Source: Gnetum montanum
Lineage: Eukaryota > Streptophyta > Gnetopsida > Gnetales > Gnetaceae
NCBI GenBank assembly: GCA_015680685.1
Contig: MNCI01022655.1
Span: 1,296,559 to 1,360,558, forward strand
Direction: 5' to 3'
DNA: 64,000 bases
Numbering within the stretch: the first letter of the stretch is position 1; the number at the start of each line of letters is the position of its first letter. The notes under the pieces were generated by a model. The model did not search any database. It saw nothing but the letters and a program-made list of their open reading frames with translations, and was not told the origin of the DNA. Shown here piece after piece: positions 23,457 to 34,745 of this stretch. Both the position numbers and the translations under genes were made by a program.

Positions 23457-25374
23457 TACCCCCATGATTGAATGAAAACTCATCCTTGAGTTCCTTACAA
23501 AATATTTGGAAGGTATGGGATTATTGACTGAATGACTATTGATAGTGGAACGGAATGACTGACTTAGCATGCCTAATGAATGGATCAATAATACAATACA
23601 TGGCAACATTAGTGTTCATGACCACAAAAGTGAACATTATACATAAATGACATTTAGCCTTATTTGGTAGCTAGAAGAGAAGAATGGGAGAGAGAGAAGA
23701 AAATGAGACGTGTTTCTACCAATGCCAATATTGTGGCTATCATTGTTCATCCATAGCCACGTCACCAATCTTGCTCATTTCATAAACATTCCAATTTTGG
23801 TCCATCCTAAGTGCATCCTCCAGGCCCAGTCCATTATTTTATGATTTCCATCTACACACACAACATAATCTCAAATTCGCAAGGATAGATAAATCACAAT
23901 GTAGTTCATACCTTTCTTTGATGTGAAGTGCATTAGTTGAGTTGTGGTTATGGTAGATACTAATTCTAGAGTTTTAACACTGGTGACTACCTAAGGTGTA
24001 TGGGTTAGGAAAAATTGAAAAAAAATTTGTGCCTGGGCCCCCATGGCTAAGAGCAAAGGTCTGGGAGCGAAAGCGTGGAGAAAGATAAGGAATAAGAGAG
24101 GTGGAGAAAAAGTAACAATGGCAACGCCAATAAAATGGATGTCATGGATGGGGATGAAACAGAAAATGGTTCATTGTAGGAAATGTTTAAGGAAAAGAAG
24201 TTAACAAATGTACCAAAAAGGAATGTCAGTGGATCCTCCCCAAAGTAGGATCATGCCTTTAGTACCTTGGTAGACCCACAAACCAAAGAGTCTATAGGCT
24301 CTAGGAATGTCATTTGAAAGCAAGCATTAAAAACTTGCCCACAAGAAATTACAAGGAAAAACAATGCATCAACCAAGATACAGACTAATGATAAACCCAA
24401 CAATGAGGTGAGAAATTGAAAAGAAAGGGTTAGAGGAGAGAATGGAATGGAAATCCAAAAACAAGGTTGCGTAAACTCCCTTGTGTGTTTCATAGTTAAT
24501 GTGATCAAGTAGAACTCCTTCCAAATCTAGACTTAAAGAAACCATATTCAGTGACCTCACATCAAAAAAGTTGACCAACCCATCCACATAGAACAACAAG
24601 AATGCCTCTACAAAAATTCACTACCATTCCAAGTAGAGCAAGATGGAGAACCAAGAAGTGAGAAGGGGTCTTAGTTAGAGGGAACCTTCAGGCATGGGTA
24701 ACATTTCTTTCCAATTCCATAACTAGTGCATGTAGCCCAAGATCATTATTGTGTCTAAGGGTGTGCTTTGAATTCCCATTGGTCTTTTTTCCGCATGAGA
24801 ACCACATCATGGAAAGACTTATTTTTATGAACTTAGCTTCTGGTGATTTGATGAATGATCGAAATGGCAGAAAACCCAAAGAAAAAACATCCAAGCACTC
24901 AAGATAATAGCCAATAAAAATGCATAAAATCTCCTTGAAGTCACACCCTTTTCCTCCTTTGAGTCTTTCCTTAGTCTAAGAAATACCCAATCATCAATTC
25001 ATTAATAGTTTCATTAAAGGAATGGACTATATAGTTCCAAGCTAAGTAAGACCATAGGAATTTATGGATGTATGAACATCATGGACTCATTTCCTATTAA
25101 TCAAAAGAACCATACCTTAATATTGACATCATACTTCAAAGGTAAAATCCAGACATTAGCAATCAATATGATATTATTCATAGCACCATCATGAACACTT
25201 ATTGGATGATGAAAAAAATAAAGTAATCACACAAGGAAATGGTAAAAATATGAATGATGGTGTAAAAGAAAAATAAAAAGGATTAAAGAAATGTGTAAAA
25301 AAATGTGTAAAAAAATATGTAAAATAAAAAATGTGCAAAACAAAAACTTAGAAATAACTGAGGGCCTTCAATGG
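23457..25374 (-). other. 3' region of copy C between pol and LTR
   Basis: About 1.9 kb. Just after the pol stop is an A/T-rich run matching the start of the B 3' untranslated region. Between 24,250 and 25,200 the minus strand has three moderately long frames (for example 24,688-24,894 and 24,369-24,599) that could be pieces of one decayed ORF. They match neither the H ORF nor any family I can name, so no gene is claimed. Confidence 0.45.
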
Positions 25375-26800
25375 TTAGCTGAGGTGGCCATCTCCCCCAT
25401 GACTGAGTTGGAAGGAGGAGATTTGAAATAATGAGCAAGGTTGCCCACTTACAGAGGTAGCATATGTCCTAGCTCACCTAAACTCATGGAAAGGTTTTGT
25501 TTGTTGCACATTGACTAACAGTCTCTTATCTAGGCTCTTAGGTTTATATATGGTCATGACCCCTAATGAAAAATTTGCATAGATATTGTAAGGTCCTTCC
25601 CACAATGTTTGAAATTTGGTACATTGTGACACATGTGTGGGGTTCTAGAAGAGAACCTTATCTCCTGGTTGGTACTTAACTCTCCTAATTTTCAGGTCAT
25701 GATGTTGTTTATTAAATGCCTTATGTGGATCATTAGATGATAGGGCAACTAGTTAGTTCTCATCTAGCAATTTAAGGGTCATTAACCTTTGTTTTTGTGC
25801 TAGATTGAAGTCAATGTTGAGGTCACATGTTGTGATTAGTGTACGAAGTTTTTCTTGGATAAGGAGCATTGGATGTTTTCCATACACTAACTCCTATGGA
25901 GAGTAGCCTATAGGGAGTTTCCACATGGAGCTTTATGCCCAAAAAGCATCATTCAGTTTAGTACTCCAATCTCACCTATATTTGCTAATAGTTCTAGTCA
26001 GTATCTTGGTAGTCTCCCTGTTGGTGACCTACTTGAGCAGTTTCTTGGGGGTGATATGGTGTAGTCAATTTGTGCTCAACCCCTAAGCATTGCATTAGAT
26101 TTCGAAAAGTGGCACTTGTAAAGTGTGTACCATTATCTGAGATAAGTGCACATGGCACACCAAACCTATTGATGACTTGTTGTTGAACCAATCGGGCAAC
26201 TATAGATGATGTGTAATCTTTAACAGTAGCTACTTTAGCCCATTTTATTAAGTAGTCTATGGCAACTATGGTGTAAGCTTTTACATTGGACATTAGTGTA
26301 ATGGACCCCATGAAATCAATTCCCCAAATATCAAAGGGTTCTAATGGTTGAATCCATTATTGCGGATCTTCCATTCTAGCAGTTATTCCCCCATCATGTT
26401 GACAGTGTTCATAGGATTGGACGAAGTGATGGGTGTCCCAGAACAAAGTATGCCAATAATACCTTGTAAGTAGGATCTTAATCACTATTCGTTTCCCAGC
26501 ATAGTGACCCCCCACAAGGGCCCTCATGAGCATCTTGGAGAACTCTCAGTTGATCTCTATTGGGAACATACCATCGAACCAAGCCATTGGGACATACTTT
26601 GTAAAGTTATCCATTGATTTCCATAAAGTACTTGGCTCTGTGAAGAAACTATTATTTCTTCTTAAGGTCCAAGTCTTGTGGTTTTTGTTGGGTAAGGAGA
26701 TAGGTTAGAATGCTACTGTACCATTTTTTCTCTATAGGTGATTGGTCATTCACTACATTGGCAAAGAGGAACTCATCAGGGAAGTAATTAGAAATAGGAT
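25375..26800 (-). pseudogene. Integrase of copy C
   Basis: Core 25,994-26,311 open: first D in VAIDYLIKWAKV, second in ISDNGTHF, then TPYHPQE. A frameshift near 26,030 puts the catalytic E (VTNRETTKIL) in the next frame. Later blocks ELVYGKHPML, GDKVLF and LWEGPYNIYANFSLGVMTIY are clear, and the protein ends FQLSHGGDGHLS with stop at 25,375. All three DDE residues are present although the frame is broken. The zinc-binding part (26,350-26,560) is decayed. Confidence 0.85.
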
Positions 26801-26822
26801 ACTCATCCTCTTTGTTGTTCCA

Positions 26823-27332
26823 TCACAACTGAGATAAATGATTGACAACTACATTCTCAGTGTCTTTATGATCAATCATCATTAGATCGAACTCTTGTAG
26901 GATTACCAACCATCGTATAATAAGGGGGCTTACCATTGGCTTATTCATGATGAACCAAATTGTACTATGATCTATGTGTATGAATACTTTGTATTCCAAT
27001 ACATAGTGCCTAAATTTTTCTAGTGCAAACACTACAACCATTAATTCTTTTTCCGTGGTAGTGTAGTTAAGTTGTGCACCAACTATACTTTTACTTGCAC
27101 AATGGATATAATAAGGACATTTTTTATGATCTAACTGTGTAAGTACGACTCCTAAGGCATAGTTGGACACATCAGTCATGACATGGAATGGTTTGGACTT
27201 GTCAAGAGCTTGTAGAATGGGTGTTTCTACCAGCTTTTGTTTCAAAGTTTGGAAGGTGAGTTCGCATTCCCTGGTCCACTCGAGGGGTACATCCTTTTTT
27301 GTTAGCTCTACCAATGGTTTGGAAATCTTCAA
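26823..27332 (-). pseudogene. RNase H of copy C
   Basis: 170-codon open stretch covering the end of the RT connection and the RNase H: FHVMTDVSNYALGVVLTQLD (first D), NYTTTEKELMVVVFALEKFR (E), IHIDHSTIWFIMNKP (D), ENVVVNHLSQL (usual last D replaced by N). It is the longest intact pol segment of the family here, with no stop over half a kilobase. Confidence 0.88.
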
Positions 27333-27349
27333 AAAGTTCTCTATGAATC

Positions 27350-28040
27350 TCCTATAGTAGCCAGTGTGTCCAATGAATAACCGAATGTCTTTGATAGTTT
27401 CCGGTTGATGGGTAATTCCTTAGATGACCTTGATTTTCTCAAGGTCTACCTCTATCCCTACATGTAAAATTTTATGTCCAAGTACTACACCTTCTTGGAT
27501 CATTAAATGGATTTTCTGCTAGCTGAGCCTTAGATTAGTCTCTACGCATCATTTTAGCACTTTCCCTAATACGTCCAAGGCTTGATCAAAACTTGCTCCA
27601 TAAGTGGAGAAGTCATTCATAAAGAATTCCACACCATTTCCTATCTACTATTGGAATATGCTTAGAACTAAGCGTTGAAATTTGGTAGGGGCATTGCATA
27701 GGCCAAACGACATTTTTTTATATGTAAATTTTCCCCAACGACTGGTGAACATAGTTTCGGCTTCATCTTTTGGGGCTATTTTCATTTGGTTGTATCTACT
27801 ATAGCCATCCAGAAAACTATAATAGCGATGCCCTGTGATTGTGTCCAAGACTTGGTCAACAAATGGTAATGGAAAGTGATCATTAAATGTTGCCATATTT
27901 AGTATCCTAAAATCTATACACATCCTCCATTTACCTCCCATTTTAGGCACGATTACTAAGGGGCTAACCCATTCACTAGCAACAATGGGGTATATGAACC
28001 CAGCCTTTAGAAGCTATTCGATTTCTTCTTTCACTACTTG
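27350..28040 (-). pseudogene. Reverse transcriptase of copy C
   Basis: Blocks in order: LLKAGFIYPIVASEWVSPLV, IVPKMGGKWRMCIDFRILN, DHFPLPFVDQVLD, YYSFLDGYSRYNQMKIAP, FGLCNAPTKFQR (27,648-27,950 open), then VEFFMNDFSTYG, where the catalytic pair reads N-D instead of D-D. Thumb and connection (GIEVDLEKIKVI, FIGHTGYYRRFIENF) follow to the RNase H. Start of the domain is placed by homology with B and E. Confidence 0.88.
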
Positions 28041-29000
28041 CTTCAACTTTAGGTTCAATCACCTTTGTGGTTGTTTTCAAGGCTTCATGGAGGAGTTAGT
28101 GTAAATCCTATGCTATCATATCCTAGGATCAATTTGAGTTAATTCCGAATAAGACCAAGTGAAGGCTTTTGACCACTTGTTTATTGCCTTGAGTCGACTT
28201 TCTTTTTGTTGTGGAGCAAGTCTTGTGTTTATGATTACCAGTTTCCCATTCTTAAGGAACATTTACTCCATATTGGTGGGCAATGATTTTAGCTCTAGGG
28301 GATCTTGTTTAAATTTCTTGGGAATTTCCAACTTCCCCTAGTTGTTTTTTTCTAAGTTAGGACGAGGAAGTTGGTAGTGGACTTGCTCTAATGCATCGAT
28401 GTTATCTATATAAGCGCAAGTGAAACCCTCAGTAAATTTCATGCATATAAGCAAGCTACTTTCCTAGTCAACTATTAGCCACTAGGTGTCTTCTTGTCAT
28501 GTGGCTGGTGCATACAGGCACCTTTGTATATTCATCATTTGTGCACACTGATTGCATGCAGGAAATGTTAAACTTTTCACAACCCATGATCTCTGCAAGC
28601 AATTTCATCCTATGTCACTATATGCGATGCATGGAACCTTCTTCTTCTTGATCTTTCCAAAAGTATTTTCCTTACATATTTCTAGTGAAAGATTTCATAT
28701 TCCTAGGTGCACATCGATAGAGCTTAGCCATGCCATTCCCATTATGATTGGGAATTTCCCCTTTCTGTTATTCACTTGGATCACTAGGAAGTCAGCTAGA
28801 TATGACCACCCAAAAATAGTGGTAACAATATCCTCCAGTAATCCCAAGGGGAGAATGATGGACTAGTTAGCTAACTCTAACAAAATGTTGCTCTTTTTTG
28901 ATGGGTGTAGGTTCTAGGAATTATACATTTCTTGAAATATTAGGTTGACACCAGAGCCTAAATCCAAAAGAGCTTTGCACGGCTACTTCCTAGTAATTTG
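28041..29000 (-). pseudogene. Protease and PR-RT spacer of copy C
   Basis: Retropepsin reading CKALLDLGSGVNLIFQEMY (about 28,935-28,990), with D-S-G changed to D-L-G; then ILLELAN, IPLGL-type block and SLEICKENTFGKIKKKKVPC. The spacer to RT (28,041-28,450) contains YIDNIDALEQVHYQLP, the segment retained next to the deletion join in copy A. Stops throughout. Confidence 0.78.
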
Positions 29001-29239
29001 TAGATAGATTAGGAGAATCCCAGGATCAAAGAATTTCCTAGAAAGATGGCTAGATTTCATCCAATCAGTAATGGCATATGTTAACATGATCGTATGCATT
29101 GAATGCAGTGTTAATTTTGAAGGGGGATCCAAAGCTTTAGTTGATATTGAGGTGTCCAACGACTCAGCCACTTGGGGTTGCCTTGGGGATAAGGTAACCA
29201 TTGGGATGTTTGCCATTTTTTTAATCATGTATCAAGTGC

Positions 29240-31113
29240 ATACACCCAAAACTCCTATAAATGTGAGATTATAGGGAAACATCCCTTAGGATGTTCATAT
29301 TAACAAATCTTACATCCACTATCATTGTTTGTATCTGTGTCAACAACCTCTTCAATAATAGCAACTTTACCCTTACCCTCATTACATGCATTTTCTTCTT
29401 CTCTCTTTTTCCTTTTGTCATGGTCACTACCTTGCTCCCTAGACTCCTTTACTACTTTAAGCATAGTTTGAAACCTACTATCCAGGGAGTCCTAGATTTT
29501 TTCTACCTTTTCCGATACTTCTGATGCTAACTTTTGAATAGGCAAGGCTTTCCTCTTCACCATCTCTTCGAGTGGTCATTCTTCCTCATCCTTATAGAAA
29601 CTTACTCCCTTCTTTTGGAGGGAAGGATCTTGGTTGTATTCTTCCACACTCTCTCTTTTTCATAGCTCATCTTCTTCTTTAGCTACTTGGTCTAGCAATC
29701 TATGAATTTGATGGGACCTAAGCTCAGATAACCTTCCTTGGGCATAAGCCCAATGGTCCTTCTTGTTTCATGCCTAAGCCCATCTACAAGATGGCATAGT
29801 TGATCCTATTGTAAATAACCATGGCTAGGAAAATGATGTAAGAGTGCATAATAGCAGCCCATGGTAGCATCCAAGGGTTCATGACTTCCTTGTTTCCATT
29901 CTTGGATTTTCTTTCATAGGTTAGACACCCAAGAGTACATTTGGTACTTATCATTAAATAGTTCTAACATCATACTCCACCTATGAATGGGTTCCAGTTC
30001 TAAGGACTAGTACCAGCTTTCAGCTTCTTTTATTAGTGTTCGTGGGAAAAACTTAAGCTTTTTCCACTTGTTTTCTATGTTTTGCAAGGCACACGCATCA
30101 TGAAATTCTTGTAAGTGATGTTGTTCATGTCTAGCCTCTTGATCCTACTATGTTTTTGGTGCCTTGTTGGAACTCTTACAACCTCAATTATATCTAGCAT
30201 TCTTCACATGGTGAGTAGGGGTTCATCATGATTATCTCATTTGTAATGTCTATGGTGTCTACGTATTTCCCTCCTCTCCCTTCCTCTATGGAATGATTCC
30301 CTAGAGTTCCCTCATCCTCTATCTTGGTTGTCTTGTCTGTGACTTTCACTTTGTTTACCCTTATCCTCATGATCTATTTTTCCATGGCTACATCCAAACA
30401 CAGAAGGAGATGGTGAAGGAGACGATGGAGGTGAATAAGAAGGAGAACCACCATCACAATGGTGTCTACTACCTTCTCTTCGGTGGTCTCTCCCTTGTTT
30501 GCAATTACGATCAGAATGCTCACCTTTACCATGCACCCTTGTTCCTTTTTTGGACTCTTTGTGTTTATTGGTGTTAGCACCTTGGTTGTGAATAGTGAAA
30601 TGAAGGTTCTGATACATAACCCCTTGGCCAAAAGTTAAGGGGAGGAACATTATTATGTGGGTGACTTCCTAAGGTAGGTTCATCACCCTCAATTTCACTT
30701 AAAACATGTAGGACATCATTAGACCATTTTTCCTTTAAGGATTTATGGTGTCTCTCCTATTGTATGTCCCTTTGACGTTGCACTTAAGTGGGATGATAGT
30801 CTCTTAAATCATAGTCTTGCATAATGTACTCTGCATGTAAGTGTTGCATGCCTATTTGTGTGAGAGCATGAAGAAGCATACTTGCAACTGAACGGTTGGG
30901 AGGTAATGCTATGTTACCTTCTAAGTCATGCCAACATAGTTGTTCATCCTGGTGTAGAATAAAGGAGAAGTCAGGTACATATTCATTAGGATGAATATAT
31001 ACCACATGATACTGTTAAGGAATTGGTGGGTCAATGTCATGTGTATTTTTCCATTGATTTCTTATTGTGTTAGCCCTAGGTGGTGAAGTGCTTTTGTGCG
31101 AAGAAGAAGACAT
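29240..31113 (-). pseudogene. gag of copy C
   Basis: Start ATG at 31,113 (MSSSSHKSTSPPRA). N-terminal block open at 30,784-31,005: VYIHPNEYVPDFSFILHQDE then QLCWHDLEGNIALPP. Ser/Pro/His-rich basic region (30,312-30,650). Capsid core with decayed DMNN-type block near 30,130. Lys/Glu-rich helical part 29,400-29,700. Knuckle-like CX2-type block with YEHPKGC at about 29,260-29,320. The P/Q/Y linker found in A is absent between knuckle and protease (join near 29,175). Confidence 0.82.
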
Positions 31114-31224
31114 CTTGTCTTGTTTAGTGTGCTATGTACTATTACCTTTTCTTAACCAACCCTAAGGATTCTTTCCAATGATGTGAATCATTTCCTAAGT
31201 TCTACTTAGTGCACAAACAACTAA

Positions 31225-31243
31225 GTTCCCGACAATGGTGCCA
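31225..31243 (-). promoter_or_regulatory. Primer binding site of copy C (tRNA-Asp type)
   Basis: The minus strand reads TGGCACCATTGTCGGGAAC, one base inside the LTR end. One CpG of the ancestral tRNA-Asp complement survives. Confidence 0.85.
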
Positions 31244-31244
31244 A

Positions 31245-32052
31245 TGATGAGCAGCGAGGTACCCCTACACCCAACCATACGAATACGAGCATTTCATACA
31301 TGATCTAGTCGAATTCCAAGCACTAAGTGCCTATGTGCTTGTATGGAACAATAGTGGGTTGATTAATCATTATCTTCCAAAACTTACTTGTATGTCATAG
31401 TTGTATGGTTAAGTAAGCTTGAGGCATATGATTTTTATGGCTTTTATGTGTTTTATATCCTATGCTAATAAGGAGGGAAGAGAGAGATAACTAAGTAACT
31501 AATATAATTTAACTATTCATTAACTACGTTCTAAGTACTCCTAATACTAATATCCGTTCCCACTTGCCATACACATCTTGAGCTAGTGCAATGCTACTGG
31601 GATTACCAAACACTAATTGTTATTGGGTTACCCAGTACCACACGCATGCTCAAAGTGGTTTTACTAATTGTATTTAACTAAGAGAGTTGTAGGGCAAGAG
31701 AAATCATTAATTAACTATGAAAGCATTAAATAATAATTAATGATAATTAATCTATTTTGTATGCTACAAGGTTTATCATAAAGTTCATCTTTACTGCCAT
31801 ACACGAAGTGTGCTTAGGTACACAATGCTCAAATAAAGATCCGTTCACTCTATGACTCCTACTATGGGCACATAGAAATAATTCTAACTATGGAGGAAGA
31901 AAATGGTAAGAGTTTAGCTAAGGGACTAATTCTTAACTATGGAAACCGAGGGTGCTACCTCTTATTAATAGATAAGGAGATAGGCTATGACATCTGGTAT
32001 CTGATATCGCATGGTCGATTTGATATCACGTACGCGATATCATAGTTCATCA
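31245..32052 (-). repeat. 5' LTR of copy C
   Basis: 808 bases; plus reading TGATGAGCAGCGAGG...ATAGTTCATCA. Followed by the TACTT duplication. Confidence 0.9.
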
Positions 32053-32057
32053 TACTT
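32053..32057. repeat. Target site duplication of copy C, right (TACTT)
   Basis: Exact match to 22,616-22,620, directly after the LTR end CATCA. Confidence 0.85.
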
Positions 32058-32297
32058 CTTGTGATCTACCCCATAGCATAACTGAACCCACTCTTTTTTA
32101 GCTTCTAGGTCTACCTATGTTGAGATTTTAGCCAAATTTTCCCCTATGTTAGATAAACCCAAGATCTTTATAATGACCTTAATTAAGTAGAAGATGGTGA
32201 TGTTAGTGATTTTCACCAATGCATCCACTTGTTAGTTATTCCAGAATAGGTAACTATACCCCATGTATCATTCTCCACTATTAAAAAGAATGGGCCA
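32053..32297 (-). pseudogene. N-terminal piece of the copy H ORF
   Basis: The minus strand reads VDALVKITNITIFYLIKVII then KILGLS and EAKKEWVQLCYGVDHKK. The last codons join in frame to KYNALTKSKRTYF at 22,620 once copy C and one TACTT copy are removed. A block of the form (V/I)-x-(I/F)-(T/N)-...-I-L-G-(L/I)-(S/P) is typical of plant transposon-protein ORFs. The first five bases are the target duplication. Truncated upstream by the Tat LTR at 32,298. Confidence 0.55.
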
Positions 32298-34745
32298 TGT
32301 AGCACTTAAAAACATTAGTGGCTAAAACACTGAGAGGTCACTAGGCGTACAACCTAACGTCATATTTTTGTGAGGGCTGAGCTACAGAAAAATGGAAACA
32401 AGGTTCGTTGAATACTCTAGTCGATCAGATAGATACTTAACTAGGGTACAATAACCTTTTGCAAACATTTGATTTAAAGACGTTATAGGTGTAACTTATG
32501 AAATGAGAAAAAAATGTAAACTGATAGAGAATAATGCAAAATATGATAATAGCATAGCGAAATGAAATAGCCTTGGGTAAGAAAGTGCACTGCCCCAAGA
32601 TTGGGGGATTTGATCTCTATTTGGCTGAAAGGTGTGCAACTATGGTGCAGTGTGAACAAGAAAAACTTACAACAAAGTAGTACAGTGATAGCTCCTTGGA
32701 TTTCTGTCAACAACTTGCTAACAAGAACTCTCTACTTGCCAATCTCCATGCCAATGCTAATCACTATTAAGCGAAAATGCCAAAATGCTCATTGCAAGAA
32801 AACCAAGAATGCCAGAAGCCAACCCTTTGAATGTTATTTTATGGAGTGTTTATAGAGCCAAGGGTGGGAGAGAAATGTGGTTTGCATGCCACATGTCTTG
32901 GGGCCCATAGAGTGCAAATCTGACTTTGCCATGCTGCTATGTAATGTTGAATGTGAAAACTACTACGCTATGACCATATTATTGAACCTACATGTACCAA
33001 ATCCCAATGAACTACGATATTTGTTACAAAGGATGCCAATGATGAATGCAAAGTGGAGCATGTGCTCCAGGACTATATCTTCCCTGCTCTTGTGAGCAAT
33101 TTCAAGCATAGGGACAACTTTGGGGATAACCAAGGGGTGAAAAATAAAGCAAACTGCTAATCTTTGTCTATTGAGGAGATGCCAAGACAAGAGTAACCAC
33201 TACCAACAAGTTCTAGGGCTAACCAGAGATGCTCTGAGACTTTCATGCTAGTGTTATGCTACTTACGTTGCCCAACATGTTGGCATAGCATAAACACTTA
33301 CACACTATGTTGTGCTACGCTACGTAGCGTAGCCATCAATCTAAGGGGAACCTTGCCCAAAATTTTAAAAAATACCTATCTAAGGCCTAGCTAGGCAAGA
33401 AATTGCAATCCTTTCTTCCATGCTGAAAGGTCCTAGGAGCTATGGAGTTCATCCTTGGGACACTTTTGTGCTTTGTGTGCTTACTACGCTGTGATATGCT
33501 ACATAGCATAGCCATCAATTTGAGGGGAACCTTGCCTGAAAGTTAAAAAAAATACCTATCTAAGTCCTAGCCTAGCAAGTAACTGTAACCCTGTCTTTCA
33601 TGCTAAAATGTCTTGGGACCTATGGAGTTCATCCTTGGGACACTTTTGTGCTTTGTCTCCTTGCTACACTGTGCTACGCTGCGTAGCATAGCACAACATA
33701 GTAGGCAATGTGACATGAATTCCTACTTAATCTGCAATGCTTTGTTGAGCAATTCTACTTAGGGCTTGAGGGGTGAAGTGGGACAGGTAGTCTTGAAGGT
33801 ATGAATGTGGCCAAGTGCAATCCCTTTGCTAGGAACCACTTGCTAGGGGACCTTTGTTCATTCTAACCCTACTATGCTATGCTACGCTACGTAGCGTAGC
33901 ACAACGTAGCACCTAGTTTGGCTCGAATTCCAACTTACTTTGCAAACATTTTGTTACATAATGTCAGTCATGTGTGGTAGTAGAGGAAATCTATTTGAAA
34001 GTTGAAGAATGGACAAATATGCTTACTCCATCAAAACCATCTAAGTAGGAGTATTGTCGAAGTACATCCATACTATGTTTTGCTACGCTGCATAGCGTAG
34101 CATAGTGTAGCACTCAAATTGAGATGATTTTTGAAAAAACTTGCCACATTTTGCTACATCATGTTGCTCATTCATCAAGGATGAAGTGGGCTAGATATCC
34201 CTAAGAACTAAGTCATTGTCAATCTGCATCTTGGGTGCCTGATCAGTCTTCCCAAGGCCTACTATGTTGTGCAGCATAGCAGGTCTCATAGTTAGAAAAT
34301 TTGCTAAACTATTTTGCTTATCCTAAACACGTTCAATAGCTCCTATCATGGTCCCTCGGTAGACCATATACTAGGTCAAGTATGAAGTTAGGCAAGCTAG
34401 GGGGTGTAGTAAGCTTGTCAACCTAGGAAATAGAAAATTTACCATACTGTATGATCTACTGCTGGTGCCTTTTTCATGCAAATTGGCCTAATGGCTAGGT
34501 GTTACATTGACAGTGCTAGAGAGGATGGTAGGTAGGCTTGAAAGTAGCTTTGTAGGTGTTAGGACTTATGGGGTGCCATGTCATCTACATTGTCCACCAT
34601 GAAATCATGGTTCTAGGGATCCTTGCCTAAATTTTTGGACTGTTGAATCATGAGAGTCTCAAAATTTATGGTGTTTCAATGGCCCTTCTTTGTTGATATC
34701 TAGAGGACCTACCCAAGAGACGTCGAGAAAGAATATGAAACACCA
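32298..34745 (-). repeat. 3' LTR of Tat copy G
   Basis: From TGGTGTTTCATATTC (minus, 34,745) to the complement of TGTAGCACTTAAAAAC (32,298). TATA box CTATAAACA on the minus strand at 32,847-32,855. At 2.4 kb it is more than twice the length of the X1 LTR; the difference is an internal array (33,240-34,290). ORFs at 32,483-33,190 are chance. Confidence 0.65.
33240..34290. repeat. Palindrome-centred tandem array in Tat LTR
   Basis: Palindromes of the form GCTACGCTACGTAGCGTAGC have centres near 33,323, 33,503, 33,681, 33,890, 34,091 and 34,271, spaced 178-209 bases. The units ending near 33,503 and 33,681 are clear duplicates, sharing AGGGGAACCTTGCC, AATACCTATCTAAG, GAGTTCATCCTTGGGACACT; outer units are more diverged. 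The perfect 20-base palindrome is at 33,314-33,333 and again at 33,881-33,900. Confidence 0.8.

Larger units (their letters stand above)
22621..32052 (-). mobile_element. Athila-like Ty3/gypsy copy C, full length
   Basis: Complete minus-strand element: 5' LTR 31,245-32,052, PBS, gag, protease, RT, RNase H, integrase, 3' untranslated region, PPT, 3' LTR 22,621-23,456. Exact TACTT duplications flank it, and the host ORF continues across the site. The LTRs differ mainly by transitions, at very roughly 10-20% of positions by eye. Better preserved than B in RT and RNase H, but still broken. The gag-PR linker present in A is missing. Confidence 0.93.
19698..32297 (-). mobile_element. Athila-like copy H, host of the C insertion
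   Basis: Minus-strand 3' part of an element: extra ORF (32,297 down to 32,053, continued at 22,620 down to about 20,475), 3' untranslated region, PPT, LTR remnant. Copy C (22,621-32,052) interrupts the ORF with a TACTT duplication. gag and pol are not attached. Copy D at 46.8-49.8 kb, same strand and on the far side of Tat copy G, could be the other end of the same element, but no frame continuity proves it. Confidence 0.6.

Noticed and set aside
23457-25374. Possible envelope-like gene in copy C
   Set aside because: Frames are short and broken, no signal peptide or membrane segment in a consistent order, and no match to the H ORF.
27163-27357. Plus-strand ORF of 64 codons
   Set aside because: Antisense shadow of the intact RNase H and RT end of copy C.
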